DNA of 64,000 bases from Myrica gale (taxonomy: Eukaryota > Streptophyta > Magnoliopsida > Fagales > Myricaceae): assembly GCA_963930655.1 (NCBI GenBank), contig OZ005618.1, forward strand, positions 3,370,001-3,434,000, read 5' to 3'. Numbering within the stretch: position 1 is the stretch's first letter; every line of letters begins with the position of its first letter. Under the pieces are notes generated by a model, which was given only the letters and a program-made list of their open reading frames with translations, had not been told where the DNA came from and ran no database searches. Shown one piece after another: positions 1 to 11,650 of the stretch. Made by a program: the position numbers and the translations under genes.

Positions 1-1139
1 TAGAGAGGAAGAAGTAAAATACAAATAATAATAATAATAATATTTTTTAATATAACTCCCAATAAAATGCATACTAGTATATGACGAGATTGATGGACTT
101 ACTACCGCGGTAGTATGAGGTGTTCTAAAGTCTATATTAATATCAAGTAGGGGATGTTTATTTGCCAATATTTCGGAGAATATTTTTAAAATTTTGAAAA
201 TATTTTAAATATTGAGATTTATTGAAGCTTGTGAAAGGTTTTGAGTGTGTGTAAATGTTAAAATTTTTAGAATGTGTTTAGTTTATTAGAATTTTGATAC
301 CCTAATATTTTAGGGTATCAAACATCACCTTAGTATTCCCATATTTCTTGTTATAAATTTTAGACTTAATTCTCCATTGGTCTATTGGTGTTTCGAAATC
401 TCAAATTGATTATTAGGAATTTTTTTCATCCTAATGTGCCAATACAACTATTTCTGTTAGACAACAAACTCCTAAATAGCTAGAGGGGATATATATATCC
501 TAAACAATATCAGATCTTCATGTATCAGTTCCTAATGACTAAAAATTAATTGGTACCACACATATTTGATCTAGGTGAGACCTCTAGTCTGATGTGGTGG
601 TATACATAGTGACACGTGAATTTTTTACTATTAAAAATGGACATGTGGAAGTTTGATATTGTTTAGGATATGTCCTCATTAACCATGCACGTAGGAATTT
701 GTTGTCCAAATGCAGATATCAATCGGCAGAAACTACTATATTGACACATTAATAATTCCACCAGGACTTCTTTAGGTCGAAAAATACTATAGCGACCAGT
801 TTGAGATTTAGAAAAACCACAGGGATTAATGAGTAATTAAGTCTAAATTTTATTTAAAAGAAAACATTTTCACTCATTTTCACAATAAATAATTACCGAT
901 GCATAGTAAAAAAACAAGACATCATTCCTAAAAATGTCATACAACTTTTTTAGTTTGATCAAGACACGAATCATGAGGATAGTCATTTGAAGTTCATCTC
1001 GATCATATAATTACAGATAGTCTAGCTCACCATTGACGTGTGTTTGAAGTTGTTTATCTAATTTTGGGACATTCTAAGAAACTGAATCTATGAATAAGTA
1101 TTTTTAGTTGTTGATTCTAGAATGCAGTTATTTTCAGTT
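1..1139. other. Intergenic spacer, no gene seen
   Basis: AT-rich sequence with no credible coding frame. It holds the inverted repeat described at 353-853. Its last five bases (1135-1139, CAGTT) are the left target-site duplication of the retrotransposon that follows. Confidence 0.7.
353..853. repeat. Long inverted repeat (foldback-type element)
   Basis: The stretch around 353-516 reads, with mismatches and small gaps, as the reverse complement of about 650-853. Shared blocks include CCTAAACAATATCA (499-512) against its complement near 653-666, a GACAACAAA-type block, and AAATCTCAAA against its complement. The arms are roughly 160-200 bp and diverged; the spacer is about 130 bp. The right arm contains the 'CCCTGTGGT' type of wording seen in many plant foldback elements. 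There are no coding frames. I could not fix the termini or a target-site duplication. Confidence 0.55.
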
Positions 1140-2377
1140 TGAACAACCTAATTTAGACCCAAATGTGCGGAAAATACCTAGAGGGGGGGTGAATAGGTAT
1201 ACTGAAAATTTTATCCAACAACAAAAAACTTTTTCAAAACACAACCTATTCACAGAAAGATAATCACAATTAATCTTTATCAAGAATCTACTATCTTATT
1301 ACAAATCAGATAAGAACAAAGACTAGATAAACAGTAGCTATACAAATCTGAAAAACAAAGATATCCGAATATACCTCAAGTGACTCCGAAGAGACTATAC
1401 TGGACAGAATCAATAATTTTTTCAAGATTAATCTTGTACAACCGAAACACAATCAGTAGCTTATCTAAACTTTGAATCAGTAAACCACAATGTATTCTTA
1501 CCAACCGAATCAGGGAGGATATATACCAAATATCACAGTGAAATCCTCACAACACAGAAAACCAATTGGTTAGTAAACTAGCAATTTATCAAAGCAAGAA
1601 AAACAATGATAAAGATGTAACACAAGAAATGGTTACGAAGAGAAAACTCCCTAAGGAACTTCCTTAAGGAGAAAAACTCTCCGGGCCCTTAGGCCGATCG
1701 AATCCACTAACTTCCAAAGGTTACAAGGTGATCTATACAAGACTAACCTAGCCTAATCAACCTACCCTTGAACCAATCTCAGTTTACCAAACCGAAACAC
1801 ACTTCAAACATAGAACCTCTATGTTGAAAATGGAAGTCACGATCTCGAAACGGCAACAGATCTTCAAGCACAAACCTTGTGCAATCTTGGGCCAAGGCTG
1901 AAACCTTCAGCCTTTATGATTCAGAACTTCTGAATCTCTGATCTTCACAAAATCAGATTTGGGGGAAAAACACCGGTGATCTTTATCTCTTTGATATTCC
2001 AATCAATCAACACATTGAAATCTCCATGAAATCAGATCTTCATCATCATGTGGAAGGCTTTACAAATCAGCACAAGAAATCTACGAATCTTCAATATCAC
2101 CGAATCTTGGAAACAAGAAAGATGGAAAGCTCTCTTCGAAACACCCAAAAACAACTCTCTGTTATGCGAACTGATTTCCACCCGTAAGATGCAGATGAGC
2201 TTTAAGCCTCCTTTCTCAAGTCTTCTAGAAGCGTAGACAATGTCATAATTGCCCTTAATGAGGCCTTTATCACAACCCACGGTGCAGCACATCTATTCCT
2301 ACTTCTAGAAACTTTACAAATTACAAAGATACCCTTTTACAATGAGTCACGTGATGCCAATTAAAATTGCCATAACA
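1140..2377 (-). repeat. 3' LTR of the copia element
   Basis: 1238 bp, same length as the copy at 10408-11645. By eye the pair differs at five positions (1338, 1366, 1631, 1955, 2351), all substitutions, about 0.4%. TG...CA ends are intact. Such low divergence means a recent insertion. Confidence 0.95.
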
Positions 2378-2884
2378 ATCTCCCCCTTTGGCATCCTACG
2401 TGACAAAACTATACTAGCCTAGAACCAAAATCATAATGAATCCTGTTGATCACCAACACAGGACACATTTTACAAAGGGACTCATCCTAATGATTCTAGA
2501 ACTAGAAAATAGCTAAAAAGTACCTGCACAAAACTTATCACAAACACAACTCTAAACATCTATTAGAAATCATGTTAGTGAACATAAAAACATTATAGCA
2601 AAAGCAGGAAAATCATATAAATGAAGTTATGTCTCCCCCTGAGACACATCCCCACAATCAACATTAGCAAGAAGAAACTCCCCCTAACATTTACTCAATC
2701 ATAACATAATATCATAAGTAATAAGAAGAGTCAACATGCTAAAAAGTAAAGCATAATATTGTAGCAACATAAACATAACAGACAGCACCAAAAATGTCCA
2801 ATTCAAATCCATCATGCAGAACCACCCAACCTTGCAGCAGCAATACATCAACTAATCATCATAATCATCAAATTCTCCCCCTTT
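2378..2884 (-). other. Polypurine tract and upstream PPT-like array
   Basis: Directly inside the 3' LTR, 2378-2390 reads on the minus strand as AAAGGGGGAGAT, the expected second-strand primer. The same GGGGGAG core recurs on the minus strand at about 2632-2640, 2677-2685 and 2874-2884. Repeated polypurine tracts at this place are a known signature of Sireviruses. The rest of the stretch has no coding frame. Confidence 0.8.
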
Positions 2885-2909
2885 TTGACACGAAGGAGGC
2901 CAAAATGAG

Positions 2910-4064
2910 CTACTCAGAAGCATCAGAATCATCCATAGCAGCCGAGGCAGATTCAGATCCAGAGCCACCAACATCAGAAGCAGATGGAGCAGCAGAGGGC
3001 TGAAGAACTTTCATCTCAGCTCTGACTTGAGACAATTCGAGGCGAAGAACAGCCACATCGGACTGAAGAGTAGTTAGTGCAGATTGGATGGACGAAGAAC
3101 GATCTAGTAGGAGTTTAAGTGCATCAGGAAGGGCTGGAACATCTGTTGGAAAGCTAAGAGTGGGATGACGTTTATGGGATAAGGATTTCTTGAGAGTCTG
3201 GATACCAATGGTTTTGAGTGGACCAAGACGACTCTCAGATACAGGAATGCTTATACCAACAGCAGTTAACAATCGCATTATTAAGCACCCATATCGAAGT
3301 TTCAAACTTCCAGAATTACTTTGGAAGATCTCAATCATGTGGTCACAGATGTTAGTAGCTAAGTCTATGGAATCATTGTTCAAAAAAGCATACAAGAATC
3401 TAATCCTCTCAAAGGAAAATGCAGAGAGATGAATATTAGGATAGATATTTGTAAAGAGAATCCTGGCCGGAAGAATATGATCTTTAGCAAGGAACTTGCC
3501 AGGAAATTCCTTTCTAGAAAATCCTTTGATTGTCCTCTGCATTAGAAAACTAACGACAGTAGACAATGAAGGACAAAGAGAAGCTTTATATGGATACAAA
3601 GGATTTTCAATAAACGGAATTCCTATTTTTTCAGCCAAGAACTTAGGAGAAAGTTCAATGATTTGACCACGAATATAAGTAGAAAAGCAAGAGCCCTGAA
3701 TATTAAAAATATTGGAGTAGAATTCTTTTACCAGAGATTCAGAGGGAGGAGTTAAATGGTAGAGAAGTGGACTCCAACCTCGTGAATTGAATTCTCCAAA
3801 CTTAGGAAGAGTCCTAAGTTCCTCAACGAGGACTTCCTTTTCCAATTCAATGTTTTTCAAACTGAATTTGGTGTGGAAAAGCGCCTCAGCTGCAGGATTG
3901 TAAAACAGGGCATCGTTGAAATCATCAAGAATAATCGGTTCTTTATCTCTCTGTGATTTCTGCTTCTTTGAAGAAGAAGCAACATCAGCTTTTCTTTTCC
4001 TCGTCATACGAGGAGGTGGAGGAGGAGGATCAACCCTCTTGGCTGGCAGTTTAACCCTTACCAT
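2910..4064 (-). CDS. Third ORF of the copia element (plant transposon-type domain)
   Basis: An open 384-residue frame in the same direction as pol and downstream of it. Residues 1-45 are basic and proline-rich, with a run of six prolines and a possible nuclear signal (TRKRKAD...SSKKQK). Residues about 50-290 look like the domain often labelled 'putative plant transposon protein' in angiosperm genomes. Residues about 325-360 have heptad-like Leu/Val spacing suggesting a coiled coil, and the tail is rich in Ser, Asp and Glu. It sits where SIRE1-type elements carry an env-like gene, but I see no signal peptide or membrane segment, so I do not call it an envelope protein. The function is unknown. 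The frame is intact, in keeping with the youth of the element. Confidence 0.75.
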   Translation of the reverse strand: MVRVKLPAKRVDPPPPPPRMTRKRKADVASSSKKQKSQRDKEPIILDDFNDALFYNPAAEALFHTKFSLKNIELEKEVLVEELRTLPKFGEFNSRGWSPLLYHLTPPSESLVKEFYSNIFNIQGSCFSTYIRGQIIELSPKFLAEKIGIPFIENPLYPYKASLCPSLSTVVSFLMQRTIKGFSRKEFPGKFLAKDHILPARILFTNIYPNIHLSAFSFERIRFLYAFLNNDSIDLATNICDHMIEIFQSNSGSLKLRYGCLIMRLLTAVGISIPVSESRLGPLKTIGIQTLKKSLSHKRHPTLSFPTDVPALPDALKLLLDRSSSIQSALTTLQSDVAVLRLELSQVRAEMKVLQPSAAPSASDVGGSGSESASAAMDDSDASE

Positions 4065-5406
4065 CTAAAACAAACAAACATATTAGATATAGTTATACAC
4101 AGTACAAGACATGTTCATTATGTAACAACAACTAGTCTGACCAATGTAAAGACTATACTAACATATGAGAGAGCAATCACGTATGTATAATACAAACACA
4201 GCAGCAGATGGTTTGACAATTTCACAACCAGCACACAAGCATTATGAGAATGAAACTCTTAACAATATTTTATAAAAGAAACATGGTATAAGGCCAAAGA
4301 TTCGGCAGCAGTAATCTATATACCATACCCATTTTCAAATTTCAACAAAATCACCTTATACTCTATGGATCTACATGGATAAGTATATGAACAACCAAAT
4401 CTAACACTAACTAAATAGATCCACAAATTTATTTCAAACTCAATCAGGTAATAGTTGAATGTGCAGTAGTTACAAAAACGGGTTTTTTAGAAAAATTTCT
4501 ACAATACCGTGAAATTTTTGAAGTCAAAATTAAGAGTTAAAGTACAAACACAGTGTAACAGATATGAAATTTGAAAGCCCATAAGAAAAGATGTTTAAAA
4601 AAAAAATGTGAGAAAATGCATTTCAACTCACATGGATTCAACCCGTGAGCATTCATGGGTTTTTCGAAACCCATACTTAACTAATAAGATATCTTTGTTT
4701 TTTAATGATAGATCTATGATTAGAACCATGAATAACAAAGAATATATGATGGGTAAGAAGATTTAGGCAAAGTATCAACACATAATGAAGTAAAAATCAA
4801 TACCCATTCATCAACAACACCTACGGGTTCAACCCGTGAGTTACACAGCATATTTTTCAAAAAAAAATGAGTTAATAATTCCAAGTGTATGAACTACTAA
4901 CCTTGAATCTTTAAGCAAGCACGTGATTGTGATGAGTATTGCAACAAAAATGCAAGAGAAGAAGGAGCACTAGAGATAGGCGACAATATGGGTTTCGGCG
5001 GCAAGAGAGAAGTTTCGGGTGAGGGGAAAAAATTGTGAGGTAAAAGTGATAAAGGGTAAAGTTATAAAACCCTAACTTAAAAACTGAAAAAGACAATTTT
5101 GCCCTCCATAATACACGCTCCTTTAAAGTGAACCAACACTTAGTTGAATTCCTTTAGCCGAAAATCATCATCAATTAACATATACCATGACATAGTTTAT
5201 GACTTATATGTCCTCATCACTGTCAAATTCCATAGCTACACCTGCAGATTATTAAGAGACTAAAACAAAAATGAACTAACTGCAAATATGTAAAAGAGCC
5301 CAGATATACATCCAAAATTTAGAATAAATCAAACATGCATTACAGAAAGTGATACATACAATTAAAAACAATATTCTAAAAATTATTAGACACAAACACA
5401 TGATCA
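4065..5406 (-). other. Non-coding spacer between pol and third ORF
   Basis: AT-rich interior of the copia element with no credible protein. The phrase CAACCCGTGAG appears twice (about 4648 and 4830) in similar surroundings, suggesting a small internal duplication. The spacer may hold the leader or a splice site for third-ORF expression, but nothing visible fixes that. Confidence 0.6.
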
Positions 5407-8400
5407 CTAGATTTGGCAAACACCTACAGCTTGTCTTAGAGATTCAAATCTTGAAATATCAAGTGGCTTAGTAAATAAATCAGCTAATTGATTTTCAGAT
5501 GAGACATGTTCAATGTTAATTATTTTGTTTTCAACTAAATCTCTAATAAAATGATGTCTAATGTCTATGTGTTTTGTTCTAGAATGTTGTACAGGATTTT
5601 TAGAAATATTAATTGCACTTGTATTATCACAATACACAGTCATTATGTCTTGATTTAAACCATAATCTAACAGCATTTGTTTCATCCATATAAGCTGTGT
5701 ACAGCAGCTTCCCATAGCCATATACTCCGCTTCAGCTGTAGATAATGAAATAGAACTCTGCTTTTTGCTGAGCCAGGCAACTAAGTTTGAACCCATATAA
5801 AAGCAACCACCAGAGGTGCTTTTACGATCATCACAATTACCTGCCCAATCAGCATCAGTAAAACCTGCAAGATGAGTATTAGAATTTTTCGAATAATATA
5901 TTCCAAAATTAACAGTTCCATTTACATAACGGATAATCTTCTTAACAGCTTCTAGATGTGATTCTTTCGGATCAGATTGAAACCTAGCACAAATTCCAAC
6001 ACTAAAAGAAAGATCTGGTCTACTTGCTGTTAAGTACAAAAGGCTACCTATCATACTTCGATACACAGTGTGATCAACACTTTTGCCAGCTGAATCTATA
6101 TTTAATTTAACCGATGTACTCATAGGGATTTTGGTATGCTTTTTATTATCAAGATCAAATTTCTTGACAAGATCTTTTGCATACTTAGACTGAGATATAA
6201 ATAACCTATCACTGCACTTTTTGATTTGCAAACCTAAAAAGAAATTTAATTCTCCTACCATACTCATTTCAAACTCATTCTTCATGAGTTCAGCAAATTC
6301 AAGAGCATACTTTTCTATAGGAGAACCAAATATGATATCATCTACATAAATTTGTGCGATGATTAAGCATTTATCAAGCTTCTTAGTAAACATGGTACGA
6401 TCTACTCCACCTCTTGAAAAACCCTTTTTTAAGAGATAAGATGTGAGTCTATCATACCATGCTCTAGGAGCTTGTTTTAAACCATAAAGGGCTTTCTTTA
6501 GACGATAAACATAATCAGGATGTTTTGGATTGATGAAGCCTTTTGGTTGTTCTACATAAGCTTCTTCAAGCAAAATACCATTCAAGAAAGCGATTTTTAC
6601 ATCCATTTGATGTAATTTAAAACCCATAGAGCATGCATAGGCTAAAAGCATTCGAATAGATTCTAATCTGGCTACAGGTGCGAAGGTTTCATCGAAGTCT
6701 ATCCCTTCAACTTGGGTATAGCCTTGAGCTACTAGTCTAGCTTTGTTTTTAACAATTACTCCGTTTTCATCAGACTTGTTTTTGAAAATCCACTTAGTTC
6801 CTATGACATTGCATTTAGCAGGTCTAGGAACTAAGTACCATACATCATTTCGAATAAATTGATTTAATTCATCATGCATGGCATTAGTCCAACATTCATC
6901 TTTCAAAGCTTCCTCAACCTTTTTTGGCTCAATTAAAGAAACATAACTTGAGAAAGCAATTTGATTCAAAATTCTTCTTCTTAGTCTCATCCCTTCATTT
7001 ATATCTCCTATAATGTTGTCCTTAGGATGATTTAATTTAACTCTAGAAGAAGGTTCCTTATCAGCAGCTGAGTCTGGTTCCTCAGAACCATCTGACTCTA
7101 AAGAAACTATACTGGGTGATTCTAAATGAGCTCTAGGTTCATTAACCACATTCAAATCTGGTTTCTTATGAGGTTCAGACTCCGAACTCACTGTACTGGG
7201 CAGATCAATAGGAATATGTGATTCAGCAGTGGGAAATACAATATTTTCAATATTAACACTATTATGGATATCATCATCAACTACAACATTTATGGACTCC
7301 ATTACACAATGAGTTCTCAAGTTAAACACACGATATGCTCTACTATTAGAAGAATACCCGAGGAAAATGCCTTCATTACTACGAGAATCAAATTTAGCTA
7401 ACATTTCTCTATCTCGTAGGATGAAACATTTACTCCCGAAGGTTTTAAAGTATTTAACAGTAGGACGTTTGTTATTCCATATCTCATAAGGACTTTTAGT
7501 AGTGCCTGGTCTAAGATATACTCTATTAATAATATGGCAAGCCGTATTAATAGCTTCACCCCAAAAATGTGTAGAAACATCTTTGGCATGAATCATTACT
7601 CTAGCCATTTCTTGAAGAACTCTATTTTTCCGTTCAACTACTCCATTTTGTTGTGGAGTGATTGGAGCGGAGAATTCTTGGTGAATTCCTTCTTCAAGAC
7701 AAAATAATTCAAAACTAGTATTCTCAAACTCTTTTCCATGATCACTACGAATTCTCTTGATCTTAATATTCTTTTGATTTTGAATAATTTTACATAAACC
7801 TTTAGCTTTATCAAAAGCTTCAGATTTTTCTCTAAGTAATAAAATCCAAGAATATCTGGAAAAATCATCAACAATGACCAAAATATATCTTTTCCCACCA
7901 AGAGATTCAGTCCTCGAGGGACCCATTAAATCCATATGAATAAGATCTAGACATGCAGAAGTTAAAATCTCAGAAGTTCTTTTATGACTAGATCTAACTT
8001 GCTTTCCCAATTGGCATGGACCACATACTTGATTATCTATTCTTTCTAGCTTAGGTAAGCCTTCAACAACTTTAGTCATTTTAGAAAGATCTCGATAATT
8101 CATATGACCTAAACGTTGATGCCATAAATGCGTCTTATCAATACGAACATTATTACATATAGTTTCATTGTTAAGAACAATTCCATAACAATTATCAGAA
8201 GTTCTAATGCCTTGAAACACAATTTTACCACAGTCATTAATAACAGCACAAGCATCTTTAGTAAACTTAACACTCAAGTCAGAATCACATATTTGGCTAA
8301 TACTTAACAAATTTGCTTTAAGACCATCAACATATAAAACATCATTGAATGTAGGACAACCAGACAATGTAATAGAACTTTTTCCTACTACTGTTGCCCT

Positions 8401-10014
8401 GCCACCATCACCAAAAGTAACTGCACCAGCATTATAATTTTTTAGAGTGGTAAATAAATGTTTGTCACCACACATGTGTTTTGAACATCCGCTGTCCAAA
8501 TACCAAACAAAATCATTTTTAGCCTTAAAAGCTAGATGAGCTACATTACAAGAGATCATATCCTTTTTCCTCCAAACTTGTTTTGACTTAGAAGATGTAA
8601 GTAAATTTTTAGACATTATATCAACTTGTTGAGCAAGTTTACTTACTTGAGATGTTAACATGTTGAAATCAGATTTAGATATACCATTTGAAGTAGATCT
8701 AACATTCCTAAAATTCTCATTTGACAAATTATAACACATTGGTTTAATATGTCCTATTTTACCACAATGGTGACATGTTGGAATGAACTTAGATCTATTA
8801 TAATTAAAAGACTTCATAGGGTTAGAGTTTACCACCGTATGAGATTTCTTTTGTAGAACTGAAGCTTGAGGTGGTTTCTCCTTAAGCACAGCAGGAACAA
8901 ACACCGTTTTATTGGCATTCTTAGAGTCTTTTTCAGCTGAAAATCCCAAGCCTCTTTTGTCTCCAGCTGCTAATCCACTATTTAGCATTTTGTCAAGCTT
9001 CGAGGTTCCACTTATGAACTTGTTCAGCTTTATATTAGCTTGCTCCAGCTCAAGTTTCAGCTCTTTCACCTTAACTTCCAGATCTGTATTTTTCACATTC
9101 AACAAAGCAAGTTCAGATGTTAGTTGATCTTTTTCTAATTTAACAACACTAAGCTCTTTAGAAATTAAAATATCCTTTTTCTTCAACTTCAAGCTCTCTT
9201 TATACAACTCATCATAAGCCATACGAAGAGACTCTTCATCGTCAGAATCTGAATCCAGGAGGTCATCACCTTCAAAATCAAATTCATTAGTACTCACAAT
9301 GGAAGATGAAAAAGCAAGATAATTAACTTTATCATGTAATGAAGTTTCTTTACTGGAAGAAGAAATATCAGAATCGGAATCAGAAAGAGATGCATTCATG
9401 GCAGGTTTTCTTTGTGCCTTTAAGTAAGTAGGACATTCTACTTTCATATGACCGAAACCTTTACAACCATGACATTGAATACTAACATCTTCTTTCTTCT
9501 TTTGTTCTCCTATATCTTTCTTATCAGATTTCTTCCAATTTGTTTTGTTGAAGGATTTCGTGTGTCCCTTCTTTTCTTTCCAATTATTACCCTTTTTGAA
9601 TCGGAAAGCCTTACGAAACCTCTTAACAAAAAAAGCCAAGTCTTCATCATCTCCAGAATCACTGTCAGAGGAAGAATTTTCTTCCTCTTTTACTGCTTTA
9701 AAAGCAATAGACTTACCCTTTTTAGTTGAAGGAAAAGTCAGTTCATATGTTTGTAATGATCCAACTAACTCATCAATTTTGATTTCATCTAACACTTTAC
9801 TCTCTTCTATGGCAGTGACTTTTGGTCTAAACCTTTCAGGAAGGGATCTTAGCACTTTCCTTACTACCTTAGATTCTGGAATTTTCTCTCCAAGACTAAA
9901 ACTCCCATTAACTATGGCTGTAAGTTTTCCATAGAATTCATCAAAAGTCTCATCTTCTCTCATTCGAATCTCTTCGAATTTTGAGACATTCAATTGTAAT
10001 TTAGAATCCCTCAC
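5407..10014 (-). CDS. Copia gag-pol polyprotein (open part)
   Basis: An open frame of 1535 codons; the Met at 10014 is only the first one after an in-frame stop, and the true polyprotein starts upstream in gag. Domains in order, approximate residues: gag with a CX2CX4HX4C zinc knuckle (~180, [14 protein letters not shown]), a Glu/Lys-rich coiled-coil-like stretch (~270-340), a second zinc knuckle (~411), aspartic protease (~503, [13 protein letters not shown]), GAG-pre-integrase HLWHQRLGH (~630), integrase core (~690 HMDLMGPS, then DHGKEFE and [10 protein letters not shown]), reverse transcriptase (~1110 [19 protein letters not shown] ~1226) and RNase H (~1428 STAEAEYMA). Protease-integrase-RT-RNaseH order defines Ty1/copia. 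Catalytic residues are visible in all four enzymes. Confidence 0.95.
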   Translation of the reverse strand: MRDSKLQLNVSKFEEIRMREDETFDEFYGKLTAIVNGSFSLGEKIPESKVVRKVLRSLPERFRPKVTAIEESKVLDEIKIDELVGSLQTYELTFPSTKKGKSIAFKAVKEEENSSSDSDSGDDEDLAFFVKRFRKAFRFKKGNNWKEKKGHTKSFNKTNWKKSDKKDIGEQKKKEDVSIQCHGCKGFGHMKVECPTYLKAQRKPAMNASLSDSDSDISSSSKETSLHDKVNYLAFSSSIVSTNEFDFEGDDLLDSDSDDEESLRMAYDELYKESLKLKKKDILISKELSVVKLEKDQLTSELALLNVKNTDLEVKVKELKLELEQANIKLNKFISGTSKLDKMLNSGLAAGDKRGLGFSAEKDSKNANKTVFVPAVLKEKPPQASVLQKKSHTVVNSNPMKSFNYNRSKFIPTCHHCGKIGHIKPMCYNLSNENFRNVRSTSNGISKSDFNMLTSQVSKLAQQVDIMSKNLLTSSKSKQVWRKKDMISCNVAHLAFKAKNDFVWYLDSGCSKHMCGDKHLFTTLKNYNAGAVTFGDGGRATVVGKSSITLSGCPTFNDVLYVDGLKANLLSISQICDSDLSVKFTKDACAVINDCGKIVFQGIRTSDNCYGIVLNNETICNNVRIDKTHLWHQRLGHMNYRDLSKMTKVVEGLPKLERIDNQVCGPCQLGKQVRSSHKRTSEILTSACLDLIHMDLMGPSRTESLGGKRYILVIVDDFSRYSWILLLREKSEAFDKAKGLCKIIQNQKNIKIKRIRSDHGKEFENTSFELFCLEEGIHQEFSAPITPQQNGVVERKNRVLQEMARVMIHAKDVSTHFWGEAINTACHIINRVYLRPGTTKSPYEIWNNKRPTVKYFKTFGSKCFILRDREMLAKFDSRSNEGIFLGYSSNSRAYRVFNLRTHCVMESINVVVDDDIHNSVNIENIVFPTAESHIPIDLPSTVSSESEPHKKPDLNVVNEPRAHLESPSIVSLESDGSEEPDSAADKEPSSRVKLNHPKDNIIGDINEGMRLRRRILNQIAFSSYVSLIEPKKVEEALKDECWTNAMHDELNQFIRNDVWYLVPRPAKCNVIGTKWIFKNKSDENGVIVKNKARLVAQGYTQVEGIDFDETFAPVARLESIRMLLAYACSMGFKLHQMDVKIAFLNGILLEEAYVEQPKGFINPKHPDYVYRLKKALYGLKQAPRAWYDRLTSYLLKKGFSRGGVDRTMFTKKLDKCLIIAQIYVDDIIFGSPIEKYALEFAELMKNEFEMSMVGELNFFLGLQIKKCSDRLFISQSKYAKDLVKKFDLDNKKHTKIPMSTSVKLNIDSAGKSVDHTVYRSMIGSLLYLTASRPDLSFSVGICARFQSDPKESHLEAVKKIIRYVNGTVNFGIYYSKNSNTHLAGFTDADWAGNCDDRKSTSGGCFYMGSNLVAWLSKKQSSISLSTAEAEYMAMGSCCTQLIWMKQMLLDYGLNQDIMTVYCDNTSAINISKNPVQHSRTKHIDIRHHFIRDLVENKIINIEHVSSENQLADLFTKPLDISRFESLRQAVGVCQI

Positions 10015-10050
10015 AGCCTTAGTACCTTCATGTGTAAGGGCTAAGATATC

Positions 10051-10359
10051 TCAAGCTTCCTTAGAGGACTCACACTTGGATATTCTCATGAATTCATCCG
10101 AGGATACACTCATGAATATAGCATTAATGCCTTTACTATTCCAGCTAGCAGATTCTCTTTCCTCTCTGGTCCATTTGCTAGGTTCTTTAATAGAAATAAC
10201 CCCATCTATTGAACCTTCAGGCATGGTCCAGCCTTTATCCACGGCTGTCCATACCCTCTCATCTATAGATTTTAAAAAGGTCATCATTCTCACTTTCCAA
10301 TATGCATAATTAGAACCGTCAAAGAATGGGGGAACATTAAGGGATTGACTCCTATCCAT
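10051..10359 (-). pseudogene. Gag N-terminus cut off by an in-frame TGA
   Basis: From the Met at 10359 the frame runs 102 codons through a copia gag N-terminus (FFDGSNYAYWKVRM is typical of the UBN2/DUF4219 type) and stops at TGA (10051-10053). The same frame then continues open into the long gag-pol frame at 5407-10014, so the break is one nonsense codon, not a frameshift. The start lies about 33 bases after the primer binding site, as expected for gag. The single lesion makes this copy non-autonomous unless the stop is read through. Confidence 0.88.
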
Positions 10360-10391
10360 TTTAAAATCTATTTGGGTCAAGGAACGACTTA

Positions 10392-10405
10392 TGGCTCTGA
10401 TACCA
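10392..10405 (-). other. Primer binding site (tRNA-iMet)
   Basis: On the minus strand this reads TGGTATCAGAGCCA, complementary to the 3' end of plant initiator-methionine tRNA. It lies two bases inside the 5' LTR (10408), the normal position for priming minus-strand DNA synthesis in copia elements. Confidence 0.95.
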
Positions 10406-10407
10406 AT

Positions 10408-11645
10408 TGAACAACCTAATTTAGACCCAAATGTGCGGAAAATACCTAGAGGGGGGGTGAATAGGTATACTGAAAATTTTATCCAACAACAAAAAACTTT
10501 TTCAAAACACAACCTATTCACAGAAAGATAATCACAATTAATCTTTATCAAGAATCTACTATCTTATTACAAATCAGATAAGAACAAAGACTAGATAAAC
10601 AGTAGTTATACAAATCTGAAAAACAAAGATATCTGAATATACCTCAAGTGACTCCGAAGAGACTATACTGGACAGAATCAATAATTTTTTCAAGATTAAT
10701 CTTGTACAACCGAAACACAATCAGTAGCTTATCTAAACTTTGAATCAGTAAACCACAATGTATTCTTACCAACCGAATCAGGGAGGATATATACCAAATA
10801 TCACAGTGAAATCCTCACAACACAGAAAACCAATTGGTTAGTAAACTAGCAATTTATCAAAGCAAGAAAAACAATGATAAAGATGTAACACAAGAAATGA
10901 TTACGAAGAGAAAACTCCCTAAGGAACTTCCTTAAGGAGAAAAACTCTCCGGGCCCTTAGGCCGATCGAATCCACTAACTTCCAAAGGTTACAAGGTGAT
11001 CTATACAAGACTAACCTAGCCTAATCAACCTACCCTTGAACCAATCTCAGTTTACCAAACCGAAACACACTTCAAACATAGAACCTCTATGTTGAAAATG
11101 GAAGTCACGATCTCGAAACGGCAACAGATCTTCAAGCACAAACCTTGTGCAATCTTGGGCCAAGGCTGAAACCTTCAGCCTTTATGATTCAGAACTTCTG
11201 AATCTCTGATCTTCACAAAATCGGATTTGGGGGAAAAACACCGGTGATCTTTATCTCTTTGATATTCCAATCAATCAACACATTGAAATCTCCATGAAAT
11301 CAGATCTTCATCATCATGTGGAAGGCTTTACAAATCAGCACAAGAAATCTACGAATCTTCAATATCACCGAATCTTGGAAACAAGAAAGATGGAAAGCTC
11401 TCTTCGAAACACCCAAAAACAACTCTCTGTTATGCGAACTGATTTCCACCCGTAAGATGCAGATGAGCTTTAAGCCTCCTTTCTCAAGTCTTCTAGAAGC
11501 GTAGACAATGTCATAATTGCCCTTAATGAGGCCTTTATCACAACCCACGGTGCAGCACATCTATTCCTACTTCTAGAAACTTTACAAATTACAAAGATAC
11601 CCTTTTACAATGAGTCACTTGATGCCAATTAAAATTGCCATAACA
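10408..11645 (-). repeat. 5' LTR of the copia element
   Basis: 1238 bp, upstream LTR in element orientation. It carries the promoter for the element; an obvious TATA box was not resolved. The right target-site duplication CAGTT follows at 11646-11650. Confidence 0.95.
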
Positions 11646-11650
11646 CAGTT

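Larger units (their letters stand above)
1140..11645 (-). mobile_element. Sirevirus-like Ty1/copia LTR retrotransposon, near-intact
   Basis: A complete 10.5-kb element on the minus strand. LTRs at 1140-2377 and 10408-11645 start TG and end CA and are flanked by the perfect 5-bp target-site duplication CAGTT (1135-1139 and 11646-11650). Inside, in element order, are a primer binding site matching plant initiator-Met tRNA, gag with an in-frame stop, a fused gag-pol frame in copia order (protease, integrase, RT, RNase H), a ~1.3-kb spacer, a third ORF, and several polypurine tracts before the 3' LTR. The iMet primer site, two zinc knuckles, extra 3' ORF and multiple polypurine tracts are hallmarks of the Sirevirus (SIRE/Maximus) lineage. 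Lineage is inferred from architecture, not a tree. Confidence 0.93.

Noticed and set aside
2910-4064. Envelope protein
   Set aside because: No signal peptide or transmembrane segment; composition and domain resemble a plant transposon-type protein.
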